Below are positions 21,452 through 30,544 of a stretch of DNA of 64,000 nt, in pieces. The stretch is from Pirellulales bacterium (GTDB lineage Bacteria; Planctomycetota; Planctomycetia; Pirellulales; UBA1268). Position 1 is the stretch's first letter. The number at the start of each line of letters is the position of its first letter. Made by a program: the position numbers and the translations under genes. The stretch lies in assembly GCA_016779265.1 (NCBI GenBank), contig JADHNY010000001.1:62001-126000 (forward strand), in the 5' to 3' direction. Below the pieces are notes generated by a model. That model saw only the letters and a list, made by a program, of their open reading frames with translations. It made no database searches and was not told the origin of the DNA.

Positions 21452-22714
21452 ATGCACCACTTCGTAGTGTGTGGCCTGGGGCGGTTTGGTCTCAATGTCG
21501 TTGAGGCCCTGCGGCAGTCCGGCCGTCAGGTCACGATCATCTCCGACGCGAACAGTTCACCCGATCGAATCGATCGGGCCAAGGCGGCCGGCGCGCGATG
21601 GGTCGAAGGCGACTTCTGCCACGCCTCAATCCGTCGGGATGCGGGGGTGCCGACGGCAGCGGCGGTGCTGCTGACCTCCTCAAACGATGTGGCCAACCTC
21701 GAAGCGGCGTTGGAAATCCGCGGAGAGGCGGGTGAGATTCCGGTGATCATGCGGCACTCGGACACCCGCTTCGCGAAGCGTTTGGAGGCCGACTTTGGTG
21801 TGGCTGCAGCGATGGCGCCCGCGGACTTTGCCGCCAGTGCGTTTGTGGAGGCGGCCATGGAGGCGACCGCCGATAGTGGGCCGCCTGGCCGTCGCATCCG
21901 ACCGGTGGACCTCCCGCGGCGGGTAGTCCGGGCGGAGTATCTGATCATCCCCGTAATCCTGCTGGCGGTCTATCTGACCGCGATCGTCGTTTTTCAACAG
22001 ACGATGCAACTGGGCTGGATCGACGCGGCCTACTTCACGACCTCGGTCGTGACCACGGTGGGCTTCGGTGACTTCAATCTGCAGGATGCCCCGGCGAGCG
22101 TGAAACTCTTCGGCATCCTGTTGATGTTCAGTGGCATCGTGCTGGTCGCCATCATTGCGTCGCTGCTGACGAACTTCATCGTCTCGGGAACCGCGATGCA
22201 GCTGCGGAATGAGTTTCTTGCCCGTGGGTTGCGTGGTCACGTGGTCGTCTGTGGTCTTGGGCAGGTGGGCGTGGCAGTCGCCCGTGACTTGCAGCGACGG
22301 GGTATCCCGGTGGTGGCCGTCGATCCGGCAGCCTGCGATGACCAGCACCGTGAACTCCACCTCCGCTGTCCGCTGATCAGCAGCGACGCCACCCGGCCCG
22401 TGGCGTTAGTGCGAGCGGGGATCGACCGGGCACGGGCACTCGTGGCCTGCACCTCAAACGACGCCCTGAATCTCGAGATCGGGCTGATGGCCCAAGACAC
22501 GGTGGAGCGACGGCGAGCCGACCGGCCACTCCGACTGGTGCTGCGATGCTTTGATCCCGAGCTCGCACGCCGGATCCACGCGGTCTCCGACGACTACATC
22601 CTGCTCTCCGAAGCCCAGATCACGGCCCCCTTGTTTGTGCAGCGTGCGATCGAAAACGCCATCGAGCCGGAGGAACTTTCACCGGCCGGCGAAGACGCTG
22701 CCGCTGGCAACTAG
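21452..22714 (+). CDS. Potassium channel protein, RCK-2TM-RCK architecture
   Basis: 420 residues. An RCK/TrkA-N Rossmann domain opens the protein (VVCGLGRFGLNVVE, 5-18). TM1 lies at about 163-181 (YLIIPVILLAVYLTAIVVF), the selectivity filter is TTVGFGDF (201-208), and TM2 is at 218-243. A second RCK domain follows (VVVCGLGQVGVAVARDL, 264-280). The GFGD filter indicates K+ selectivity. Most bacterial Kch/MthK-type subunits place the membrane part first; here one RCK domain precedes it and one follows. The first RCK has the GxGxxG motif, so nucleotide gating is plausible. It is divergent from the MgtE-like gene and convergent with gad, 69 bases away. Confidence 0.87.
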   Translation: MHHFVVCGLGRFGLNVVEALRQSGRQVTIISDANSSPDRIDRAKAAGARWVEGDFCHASIRRDAGVPTAAAVLLTSSNDVANLEAALEIRGEAGEIPVIMRHSDTRFAKRLEADFGVAAAMAPADFAASAFVEAAMEATADSGPPGRRIRPVDLPRRVVRAEYLIIPVILLAVYLTAIVVFQQTMQLGWIDAAYFTTSVVTTVGFGDFNLQDAPASVKLFGILLMFSGIVLVAIIASLLTNFIVSGTAMQLRNEFLARGLRGHVVVCGLGQVGVAVARDLQRRGIPVVAVDPAACDDQHRELHLRCPLISSDATRPVALVRAGIDRARALVACTSNDALNLEIGLMAQDTVERRRADRPLRLVLRCFDPELARRIHAVSDDYILLSEAQITAPLFVQRAIENAIEPEELSPAGEDAAAGN

Positions 22715-22783
22715 AGTCTGCTCGTGCCGCCTGGGCCGCGTTTGAAGGCCAAGCGGGCACGCTGGTGCGACGCTCGCCGGCTG

Positions 22784-24199
22784 TTAGGTGTGGGAGTAGC
22801 TGCGGCGTGGGGAGGCATCGGATGCCGGCGGGTGAGCCTTGAGATGGTCGACGGCTGTCCGAATATCACGCAGCAGCAGGTCGGCCATCTCGCGGTTGAA
22901 GTCTCTCCGCACCAGGATTCGCTGGAATGCCTGGTCTGCCAGTTCGCCGGTGAATGGATAGGCAGGCACCTGCCAGCCCCGCATTCGCAGCCGATCCGCA
23001 AGGTCATACAGCGTGAACCCGGGAGCTGCCCCGTCCGCGAGCGTCCAGACCACCGCAGGGATGCCCTTCTCGGCGGCGCCGTCGTGGAGGATACGGAAGC
23101 AGTCGTATCCTGCGAGTTCCTCCGCACAGACTCTGGCAACCGCATGGGCCTGTCCATGAATGGCAGCGTAGCCCTCGCGTCCCAGCCGAACAAAGTCGTA
23201 GTACTGCGCGATCACCTGGCCCGCTGGTCGCGAGAAGTTGATCTGGAAGGTGGGCATGTCGCCACCCAGGTAGCTGACATGAAACACGAGATCGTCCGGC
23301 AGGTCGGTCGGTTCACGCCACATCACCCAGCCAACGCCCAGTGGGGCCAGCCCAAACTTATGGCCAGAGGCATTGATGCTTTTCACACGGGGCAGACGGA
23401 AGTCCCAGGCGGCGGCGTCTGGCGCCGTGAAGGGAGCGAGGAAGCCGCCACTGGCTGCATCCACATGAATCGGAATGTCGACGCCGGTTTTCGCATGATG
23501 CTCATCGAGGGCCGCGGCAATCCCGGCAACATCTTCGTAGAGCCCGTGGTAGGTGACGCCCATCGTGGGCACCACGAAGATCGTGTTCTCGTCGACGCGT
23601 TCGAGAACGTCCGCGGGATCGAGGCAGAGCCGACCTGCCCTCATGCCCACCTCGCGGAGTTCGATGTCCCAGTAACGTGCGAACTTGTGCCAGCAGATCT
23701 GTACGGCACCGCAGACCATATTGGGGCGGTCGGTGGGCTTCCCTGCAGCCTTCTGCTTCTCTCGCCAGCGCCACTTCGCAGCCATCCCGCCGAGCATGGC
23801 CGCTTCACTTGAGCCGACTGTGGAGCAGCCCATCGCCTCGCCGGGAGCATGCCAGAGATCGGCGAGCATCCGCACGCAGCGGCTTTCGATCTCAGCAGTC
23901 TGGGGATACTCGTCCTTGTCGATCAGGTTCTTGTCGATGGCGAGATCCATCAGCTGGTGCACCTCGGGGGCTTCCCAGGTTTGGCAGAAGGTGGCCAGGT
24001 TCTGCTTCGAGTTGCCGTCGAGCAACAGTTCTTCAGCGATAGCCTGATGAATCGCATGCGGCTGCCCACCGCTGACGGGAAAGTGATCCCGCGGCAGTTC
24101 TTCGGTGAGGAGAAACTCCGGCGGAGATGCCAGAGAGGCGGCTGGTGTCTGAGCGGAGGGCTTGCTAGCGGGGCGGGTGGTGGAGCGGTGGAGTGGCAA
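22784..24199 (-). CDS. gad: Glutamate decarboxylase (GadB type)
   Basis: PLP enzyme converting glutamate to GABA and CO2, 471 residues, matching E. coli GadA/B (466). The start chosen is TTG at 24199 with GGAGGT six bases upstream (complement of 24206-24211); the frame stays open to 24580, but that sequence is a Ser/Thr/Pro-rich extension without family resemblance. Very conserved blocks are LDGNSKQNLATFCQTW, VGSSEAAMLGGMAAKWRW, VQICWHKFARYWD, HVDAASGGFLAPF, SGHKFGLAPLG (PLP Lys about K281) and NFSRPAGQVIAQYY. The C-terminal SYSHT resembles the E. coli KHT tail that blocks the active site at neutral pH. No gadC antiporter gene is adjacent. Confidence 0.93.
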   Translation of the reverse strand: MPLHRSTTRPASKPSAQTPAASLASPPEFLLTEELPRDHFPVSGGQPHAIHQAIAEELLLDGNSKQNLATFCQTWEAPEVHQLMDLAIDKNLIDKDEYPQTAEIESRCVRMLADLWHAPGEAMGCSTVGSSEAAMLGGMAAKWRWREKQKAAGKPTDRPNMVCGAVQICWHKFARYWDIELREVGMRAGRLCLDPADVLERVDENTIFVVPTMGVTYHGLYEDVAGIAAALDEHHAKTGVDIPIHVDAASGGFLAPFTAPDAAAWDFRLPRVKSINASGHKFGLAPLGVGWVMWREPTDLPDDLVFHVSYLGGDMPTFQINFSRPAGQVIAQYYDFVRLGREGYAAIHGQAHAVARVCAEELAGYDCFRILHDGAAEKGIPAVVWTLADGAAPGFTLYDLADRLRMRGWQVPAYPFTGELADQAFQRILVRRDFNREMADLLLRDIRTAVDHLKAHPPASDASPRRSYSHT

Positions 24200-24437
24200 G
24201 GGGAGACCTCCGTGAGCGGTGTGCGAGTGGTGCTGAGCCAGTGCCGGCCGCAGCTGAGACTGATTGTGCGGACTTTGCCGCTGATGGACAGGTGGTTTTT
24301 CGGTCTGTGACGAGTGCAGCGGAGATCGCTGCCGAGAGAGGCGGCCAATCGCAGCAGCAGCCGATGAGCGAAGGTAGGGTGGAACATTGAAGCGGTCTGG
24401 TGTGTCGTGGTCTGCCGCCTGAGAAAGGAATGCGAAG

Positions 24438-24923
24438 ATGTTCGTCTCAACGAAGGCCTCGTGCCTGCGTGTCGTGGTGGTGCTGGTGCTGACGGGAGGG
24501 CTCACGATGACGCCCGCCAACGCGGCTGGATTTGGCACTGGGAACTGGGGGGGCAGCAGCATCGGTGTTGGCCCCAACACCTTCTACAACAACGGTCTGA
24601 CCTCTCGACGGATCGGTGGGCATGAGTTCTTCAACAACGGCGTCGTGGGGATGACCTACGGCAACGTCACGCTCTACAGCAACGGCCTGGCCTCGCGTTC
24701 TGGTCATCAGCATGAGGACCGTGGGCCCAACCGCTACTTCAGCAATCTATCGGTTGGTGTACCGGTGCGTTCGGGCGCCGGCTCTCGGGCAACGGTCTAT
24801 GGTGGTGGACAGCCCTATCCACTCGGTCCGGGCCCCAATCCATTCAGCTCTGGGGTGGGTGGGATTCCGGCTACTGGCAGCACCCCCTGGTCGACAACAC
24901 CCTGGTCGCAGAAGCCGTGGTGA
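24438..24923 (+). CDS. Secreted Asn/Gly-rich repeat protein, unknown function
   Basis: 161 residues. A purine-rich ribosome-binding site (AAAGGA) precedes ATG 24438. A signal peptide (VVVVLVLTGGLTMTPANA, cleavage after ANA-A) is followed by imperfect short repeats around an aromatic-Asn-Gly core: FYNNGLTSRR, FFNNGVVGMTYG, LYSNGLASRS and YFSNLSVG. The C-terminal half is low complexity, rich in Pro, Gly and Ser, and ends in repeated PWS/PW units. I know no such domain; a cell-surface or structural role is a guess. It is divergent from gad, and 35 bases separate it from the photolyase gene, so the two may share transcription. Confidence 0.65.
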   Translation: MFVSTKASCLRVVVVLVLTGGLTMTPANAAGFGTGNWGGSSIGVGPNTFYNNGLTSRRIGGHEFFNNGVVGMTYGNVTLYSNGLASRSGHQHEDRGPNRYFSNLSVGVPVRSGAGSRATVYGGGQPYPLGPGPNPFSSGVGGIPATGSTPWSTTPWSQKPW

Positions 24924-24958
24924 GTCGGCGTTTCCTGTCCTGACCATCAAGGCCTGCG

Positions 24959-26602
24959 ATGCCTTCGGCTTTCCATGCACCACCGGTCTGTGTCTGGCTC
25001 AAACGGGATCTTCGCATCGCTGATCACGAGCCGCTGGGGGAGGCGGTTCTGAAGGCTCGTGGTGCTGGTGTGCTGGCGGTCTTTCTCTACGAGCCAGAAC
25101 TGCTGGACCAGCCGGAGTGGAGTTCGGCTCACACGGCCTTCCAGGCCGAATGTCTGCGAACACTTGAACCGCAGCTGGCTCGGTGTGGCGTTCGGCTGGT
25201 GACCCGCCGTGGCGAGGCGGTGGCGGCGCTTGAGCAGCTGCGTCAGGAAACAGGGTTTCAGCAGCTCTTCGCTCACGAGGAAACAGGGACCGCCGTCACC
25301 TACCAGAGAGATCGACGGGTGCGGGCCTGGGCGCGGGCATGCGGCGTGGTCTTTCGGGAACGGTCGCAGACCGGAGTCGTGCGTCGGCTGCGAGAACGCA
25401 ACGGCTGGAACCGACGCTGGGAAGAACGCATGGAAGCGGCGATGCCCTCGCCCTTGCCAACGCGTCCACAGCCGCCATCGCTGGCAGTCGTGCCGAGCTG
25501 TGGCGTGCTTGGGCCCGCTGACCTTGGGCAGCCGCCTGATCGCACAGCTCGTCAGCCGGGAGGCTCGACGGCCGCGATGGAGACACTCGACAGTTTTCTC
25601 ACGCAGCGGGGCAGGGCCTACTCAGGCGGCATCAGCAGTCCGGTCTCTGCAGTGACAGCCTGCTCTCGCCTCAGTCCACACCTAGCCTTTGGCAGCCTGT
25701 CGCTGCGGCAGGTGTGGCAGGCTGCTGAGGGCCGGCGTCTGGAAGCTGTGGCCGCAGGAAGGGCGGGAACCACTCCACGAGAGCGTGCAGCTGCTCGTGG
25801 CTGGCAGCGGAGCCTGCGCGGCTTTCAGTCGAGGCTACATTGGCACTGTCACTTCATGCAGAAGCTTGAAGATGAGCCCGCGATTGAGTTTGACTGCATG
25901 CAACGGGCGGCCGAAGGACTCCGTGAAACGATCTCGCACGAGCATCTGTCGGCCTGGCAGCAAGGACAGACCGGCTACCCGCTCGTCGATGCCTGTATGC
26001 GGAGTCTGGCCGAAACAGGCTGGCTGACGTTTCGGATGCGGGCCCTGGTGGTCTCATTTGCCAGCTACTCGCTGTGGCTGCCGTGGCGGCCGACAGGCCT
26101 TCACCTGGCTCGTCAGTTTCTCGACTTTGAGCCAGGTATTCACTGGTCGCAGATGCAGATGCAAAGCGGGACGACCGGCATCAACACGCTGCGAATCTAC
26201 AACCCGACGAAGCAGGCGATGGAGCAAGACCCGCACGGTGTGTTCATCCGACGCTGGGTGCCAGAACTTGAGGGGGTGCCGCTCGCCTATCTCCATCAGC
26301 CGTGGACGATGCCTCATGATCTCCAGATTCGGAGCGGGTGCGAGATGGGCCGCAGCTATCCATTGCCGGTGGTTGATCATGCCGTGGCGGTGCGGGCTGC
26401 CAAGGCAACATTTGCGAAGCTGCGGCGTGATCCTGTTGCGGTGGCCGAGGCTCGTGACGTGGCCTGGCGGCATGGAAGTCGGCGAGATCGCCGCGGGGCC
26501 ATGCAGCAAGATCCCGTGAGACGAGCAGGGCTTCGCGCGAAGAAGGCCACGCCCCCAGATCCGCAGCAGCGGCTGCCCTTTGCCGACATGGATGAGCCGT
26601 GA
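24959..26602 (+). CDS. Photolyase/cryptochrome family flavoprotein
   Basis: 547 residues. The N-terminal alpha/beta antenna domain begins CVWLKRDLRIADHEPL, typical of photolyases. The C-terminal FAD domain carries SRLSPHLAFGSLSLRQVW, WHCHFMQKLEDEPAIEF, TGYPLVDACMRSLAETGWLTFRMR and QSGTTGINTLRIYNPTKQA. These align in order with the FAD-binding segments of class I photolyases, but FMRALVVSFASYSLWLPW and QMQSGTTGIN differ from the usual WHHLGR-like and WQWAAGTG text. Light-driven DNA repair is therefore likely but unproven, and a cryptochrome-like sensory role is possible. The ATG at 24959 has only a weak ribosome-binding site. The C-terminal tail is Arg/Pro-rich. Confidence 0.85.
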   Translation: MPSAFHAPPVCVWLKRDLRIADHEPLGEAVLKARGAGVLAVFLYEPELLDQPEWSSAHTAFQAECLRTLEPQLARCGVRLVTRRGEAVAALEQLRQETGFQQLFAHEETGTAVTYQRDRRVRAWARACGVVFRERSQTGVVRRLRERNGWNRRWEERMEAAMPSPLPTRPQPPSLAVVPSCGVLGPADLGQPPDRTARQPGGSTAAMETLDSFLTQRGRAYSGGISSPVSAVTACSRLSPHLAFGSLSLRQVWQAAEGRRLEAVAAGRAGTTPRERAAARGWQRSLRGFQSRLHWHCHFMQKLEDEPAIEFDCMQRAAEGLRETISHEHLSAWQQGQTGYPLVDACMRSLAETGWLTFRMRALVVSFASYSLWLPWRPTGLHLARQFLDFEPGIHWSQMQMQSGTTGINTLRIYNPTKQAMEQDPHGVFIRRWVPELEGVPLAYLHQPWTMPHDLQIRSGCEMGRSYPLPVVDHAVAVRAAKATFAKLRRDPVAVAEARDVAWRHGSRRDRRGAMQQDPVRRAGLRAKKATPPDPQQRLPFADMDEP

Positions 26603-26728
26603 GCGGGAGTGCGTGGAGACTGCCTCAGCGGTGTCTGACGGGTAGATGCGGCAGAGCGGCTGCCGGCGGCTGGTTCAGGAAAGTGCCCCTGAGGGCCTGC
26701 GTCTGCCGGGGCTCGGCGATACATTAGC

Positions 26729-27595
26729 GTGGTCGTCGCGTACGCAAGCCCATTGATCTGTTTGTCTCATTGCTGTGCTGCTGTGCCTGTGTCCTCCGTC
26801 CCCACTGCTTTTCGTGATCTCTCAGGACACCTTGTGTTCTTGGGCACAGGGACAAGTGTGGGGGTGCCGATGGTGGGCTGCAGCTGCTCGACCTGTCGCA
26901 GCACCGACCCACGCGACAGTCGGACACGCACAAGTGTCGCCCTTGGCCTGCCCGGCGGCACGGTGTTGATTGACACCACACCAGACCTGCGAGAGCAGCT
27001 GCTGCGGGAGCGGATCGGCAGCATCGACGCTGTGCTCTACACCCACGACCACGTCGATCATGTGTATGGCATGGATGACCTCCGGCCGATCTGCTTTCAT
27101 CGTGGCGGATCAGTGCCGGTCTACTGTGAGGAACGGGTCGAGCAGCGGATTCTGCGAGCCTTCGACTACGCCTTCGTGCCTCCAGCGTCACCGGGAGGCG
27201 GGCTTCCGAAGGTGACCTTCAGCCGGATCGCGACCGCCCCTTTTGAGCTGCTGGGCAGCAAGGTGATGCCTCTGCGGCTGCAGCATGGCAGCTTCGAAGT
27301 GCTCGGCTTTCGCTTTGGGGACCTGGCCTACTGCACCGACACCAACATGATCCCCGACGAGACCTGGCCACGGCTTGAAGGCCTCGATGTGCTGATCCTC
27401 GATTGCCTGCGGGCCAGCCGCCACCCGACCCACTTCTCACTCGACGAGGCTCTCGCTGTGGCTCGCCGTGTGAACGCTCGTCGCACCTTGCTGGTGCACA
27501 TGTCGCATGACATCTGTCATGCCGACGTGGCGAGCACCCTGCCGGCGGGTGTGGAGCTTGCCTATGATGGGCTTATGGTCCCTCTGGCCAAGTGA
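26729..27595 (+). CDS. MBL-fold metallohydrolase, PhnP-like
   Basis: Up to 288 residues; GTG 26729 is the longest start and the true start may lie 15-25 codons later, near SSVPTAFRDL, where conserved sequence begins. The domain shows FLGTGTSVGVP, a CSCSTC cluster as in the structural zinc site of PhnP, the metal-binding THDHVDHVYGMDD (HxHxDH), a distal CTDTNMIP Asp and LLVHMSHDI. PhnP hydrolyses 5-phosphoribosyl 1,2-cyclic phosphate in phosphonate use, but no phn genes are nearby and related proteins act on other cyclic phosphates. The substrate is therefore open. It follows the photolyase by about 125 bases on the same strand. Confidence 0.8.
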   Translation: MVVAYASPLICLSHCCAAVPVSSVPTAFRDLSGHLVFLGTGTSVGVPMVGCSCSTCRSTDPRDSRTRTSVALGLPGGTVLIDTTPDLREQLLRERIGSIDAVLYTHDHVDHVYGMDDLRPICFHRGGSVPVYCEERVEQRILRAFDYAFVPPASPGGGLPKVTFSRIATAPFELLGSKVMPLRLQHGSFEVLGFRFGDLAYCTDTNMIPDETWPRLEGLDVLILDCLRASRHPTHFSLDEALAVARRVNARRTLLVHMSHDICHADVASTLPAGVELAYDGLMVPLAK

Positions 27596-27720
27596 CCTGG
27601 GTGACCCTGGAGACACGCCGGCTTGGTGCTCATCTGGCTGGTACACTCCATCAAAGGACGCGTGTCTGCTCACAGCAGATGGGTGTTGGGTTCACGGCGT
27701 TTTCACGGGAGGTTGCACCG

Positions 27721-28296
27721 ATGGTGACGAGAAGGGCGTTCTTGCCAGCAGTCTGTTGTTTTGTGTTGCTCTCGGTAGCTGCCATGCCCGAGGCCGTGTG
27801 GGCGCAGCGTGATGCAGGTGCCAAAGCCCGCGGCGACTTCACGTTCTATGCCCGTAGCGGTGGCTCGCACATCAATGCGGCTCATGCCCATGCCAGCCAC
27901 TACCACCAGTATCTGAGCCAGTCACAAACGGCATCGCCGCGGATCGTGCGGATGTCAGGGAGTGCGATCAACCATCACATCGACCTGACACAGCAGCATC
28001 TCGAAGGGATGCGGGACCATTTCACAGAAACCGGTGACAAGAAGTCGCTCGCGGCTGTTGACACGATTGAGCAGCATCTCGCCGATGCCAAACACCATCA
28101 CGCGACTGCCGAGAGCAAGGCCCGTGTCTCGCCGGAGGACATTGAGTCGATGCGAGAGAGTGTTGACCAGCTGCGAGTGTCGCTCGACAAGGCGATCACA
28201 GCCTATGGTGACCTACTGTCTAAGCATGGCCTCGCGGAAGAGACCGTGCCGGCGAAGAAGTCGAAAAAGGTCAGGCGGCGAGATGCCAACGAGTAG
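27721..28296 (+). CDS. Secreted histidine-rich protein, unknown function
   Basis: 191 residues. ATG 27721 is preceded by GGAGGT at seven bases and begins a signal peptide (RRAFLPAVCCFVLLSVAAMPEAVWA, cleavage near AWA-Q). The mature protein is helical and rich in His: HINAAHAHASHYHQYL, NHHIDLTQQHLEGMRDHF and EQHLADAKHHHATAES. The tail is basic (KKSKKVRRRD). Spaced His pairs on helices suggest periplasmic metal binding (Cu, Ni or Zn), and the gene stops one base before the convergent copper-ATPase gene ends. The metal link is my inference from composition and position. A four-helix bundle like CopZ-independent copper chaperones is possible, but no Met-rich motif is seen. Confidence 0.6.
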   Translation: MVTRRAFLPAVCCFVLLSVAAMPEAVWAQRDAGAKARGDFTFYARSGGSHINAAHAHASHYHQYLSQSQTASPRIVRMSGSAINHHIDLTQQHLEGMRDHFTETGDKKSLAAVDTIEQHLADAKHHHATAESKARVSPEDIESMRESVDQLRVSLDKAITAYGDLLSKHGLAEETVPAKKSKKVRRRDANE

Positions 28297-28297
28297 G

Positions 28298-30544
28298 CTA
28301 CGAGCGGAGCCGCAGAGCGTTGCCAATCACCGATAGGCTGCTGGCGGTCATTGCAGCTGCGGCGAGCATCGGGCTCATCAGCATGCCGGTGAGGGGATAG
28401 AACAGGCCTGCAGCGACAGGAATCGCCAGCATGTTGTAGACCAGCGAGAGCGCTAGGTTCTGCCGCACGTTTCGCATGATCTGACGGGCGAGATCGATCG
28501 CCTCTGGAAGCCGGCTGAGGCCCCCAGAGAGAAGAGTGATGTCCGCGGTTTCCAGGGCCACGTCGGCTGCCGATCCGACCGCAAGTCCAACATCGGCAGC
28601 GGCAAGGGCAGGGGCGTCGTTGATGCCATCACCAACGAAGGCGATGCTCCGGCCGGCCTGGTGGCGTTGATGAATGGCGTGCAGCTTGTCTGAAGGAGAG
28701 CAGCTGCCGGTCGCGTCGTCGATTCCTACCCGCCCAGCGAGATGACGGACGGCTGCGGTGGCATCTCCTGAGAGCAGGGCAGGGTGGAGGCCGCGGCTCT
28801 TGACGGCACTCACAACCTGCTCGGCTTCGGGCCGTGGAGCGTCTTCGATCGCAAACCAGCCTGCTGCGACACGATCCACGGCGGCATATACCAGGGTGGC
28901 TCCACGGCGGAGGGCAGCCTCGGCTTCTGGCGGATCGCTCCATGCCGAAGTTCGTTCCTCAACAAACGTGCGGTTGCCCACGTCGACATGGTGGCCGTCA
29001 ACGGTACCCGTGACACCCTGACCGACCACCGCATGCACGCCTGTGGCAGCTGGCCAGACGATCCCTCGTTCGCTGGCGGCAGCCGTCAAGGCAGCTGCCA
29101 AGGCATGCTCGCTGGCAGCCTCAACTGCAGCGACATGGTGCAGCAGGTCGTCGCTCGTCAGCAGAGATCCGGGCAAGGCGCCGCTGTCGGCAAGCTGCGG
29201 CTGTCCACATGTCAGGGTGCCGGTCTTGTCGAAGAGCATGGTGTCGGCCATCGCGAGTGCCTGCATGGCGGCAGACGATCTGGCAAGGATGCCTGAGCGG
29301 GCACCACGGCCGATGCCAACAGTCATCGAGAGCGGGGTCGCCAAGCCGAGTCCGCATGGGCAGGCAATCACCAACACACTCACGGCAGAGATAATGCCCA
29401 TGGAGAGGCCTTGTTCGCCACCGAAGATCAGCCAGGTGACGAGGGTCAGGATTGCCGTGGCCACCACGACAGGCACCACCTTGGCGGAGATGCTGTCGGC
29501 CAGCTGCTCAATCGGAGCGCGGGCGGCGTGGGCTTCGCGGACCAGTCGCGTGATTCTGGCGACGAGAGAGCTAACGCTGGCGACCTCGGCTCGCATCACG
29601 AGCGCCCCTGCACCGTTTAATGAGCCCCCCAGCACCCGGTCACCGATCTGCTTGGAGACAGGGAGCGGTTCGCCAGTCAGCAGTGATTCGTCACACTCAC
29701 TGCCCCCCTCGATGATCGTGCCATCGACAGGGATCCGACCACCCGGCCGGATACGCAGCAGATCGTTGGGGCCAACGGCGGCCAGCGGCACGGTTTCGCT
29801 GCGGGACGTGTCCTGGGGATCGAGGCGTTCAGCCTCGGGAGGGGAGAGATCCAGCAGGCTGCGAATGGCAGCAGTGGTGCCGCGACGGGCACGACTCTCC
29901 AGCAGCTGTCCGGCGAGCACGAGTACGACAATCATCGCCGCGGACTCAAAGAACCGTCCCACGCTACCTGAATGCCCCACGCTACCTGAATGGCTGCGGA
30001 AGGCGTCGGGGAAGAGCTGCGGTGCTGCGATCGCGACGACGCTATACCCCCAGGCGGTCAGCACCCCAAGGGTGATCAGTGAAAACATCGTCGGTCGACC
30101 GCGACGAAACGCAGCCAACCCTCCCGTGAGAATCGGCCACCCACCGTAGAAGATCACCCAACTGGTGAGAAGAAGCTCGATCCAGCCAGTCCAGGCCGAC
30201 TGCTCGAGAGAGGCGATCCATGGGAGCTGCTCATCGAAAGAGAGCATGCCGACGAGCATCGGCAGCATGCTCACCACAAACACGATCCCCGCTGGCAGGA
30301 GCGTTCTGGAGAGACGCCGGCGGAAGTCATCCCCGCCATGGTCGTCAGCCTGTCCACCGACAGGCTCCAGAGGCATGCCACAGATGGGGCAGCTTCCAGG
30401 GGTGGGGCTAGTGACCTCTGGATGCATTGGACAGGTCCAGCCCAGCGAGCCCGCTTCATGCCGGGCGCAACATGGGGCAGGAGCAGCGTTCCCCGCTTCA
30501 GCACCGGGTGGCGAGGGGTCAGGCTGAAGGATTGGCAGTTCCAT
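28298..30544 (-). CDS. copA: Copper-translocating P1B-type ATPase
   Basis: 748 residues. A cytoplasmic N-terminal heavy-metal-binding segment [20 protein letters not shown] (about 37-57) replaces the common CxxC HMA domain. Eight membrane segments, the A-domain motif TGEPLPV, the [11 protein letters not shown] transport site and phosphorylation motif DKTGTLT follow, then [28 protein letters not shown] and [11 protein letters not shown] in the last two helices are P1B-1 (Cu+) signatures, so export of Cu+ is expected. Residues HSGSVG occur twice in tandem in a periplasmic loop (18-base duplication at 29958-29992). It overlaps the end of trpD by 26 bases and converges with the His-rich protein gene. 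Confidence 0.93.
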   Translation of the reverse strand: MELPILQPDPSPPGAEAGNAAPAPCCARHEAGSLGWTCPMHPEVTSPTPGSCPICGMPLEPVGGQADDHGGDDFRRRLSRTLLPAGIVFVVSMLPMLVGMLSFDEQLPWIASLEQSAWTGWIELLLTSWVIFYGGWPILTGGLAAFRRGRPTMFSLITLGVLTAWGYSVVAIAAPQLFPDAFRSHSGSVGHSGSVGRFFESAAMIVVLVLAGQLLESRARRGTTAAIRSLLDLSPPEAERLDPQDTSRSETVPLAAVGPNDLLRIRPGGRIPVDGTIIEGGSECDESLLTGEPLPVSKQIGDRVLGGSLNGAGALVMRAEVASVSSLVARITRLVREAHAARAPIEQLADSISAKVVPVVVATAILTLVTWLIFGGEQGLSMGIISAVSVLVIACPCGLGLATPLSMTVGIGRGARSGILARSSAAMQALAMADTMLFDKTGTLTCGQPQLADSGALPGSLLTSDDLLHHVAAVEAASEHALAAALTAAASERGIVWPAATGVHAVVGQGVTGTVDGHHVDVGNRTFVEERTSAWSDPPEAEAALRRGATLVYAAVDRVAAGWFAIEDAPRPEAEQVVSAVKSRGLHPALLSGDATAAVRHLAGRVGIDDATGSCSPSDKLHAIHQRHQAGRSIAFVGDGINDAPALAAADVGLAVGSAADVALETADITLLSGGLSRLPEAIDLARQIMRNVRQNLALSLVYNMLAIPVAAGLFYPLTGMLMSPMLAAAAMTASSLSVIGNALRLRS

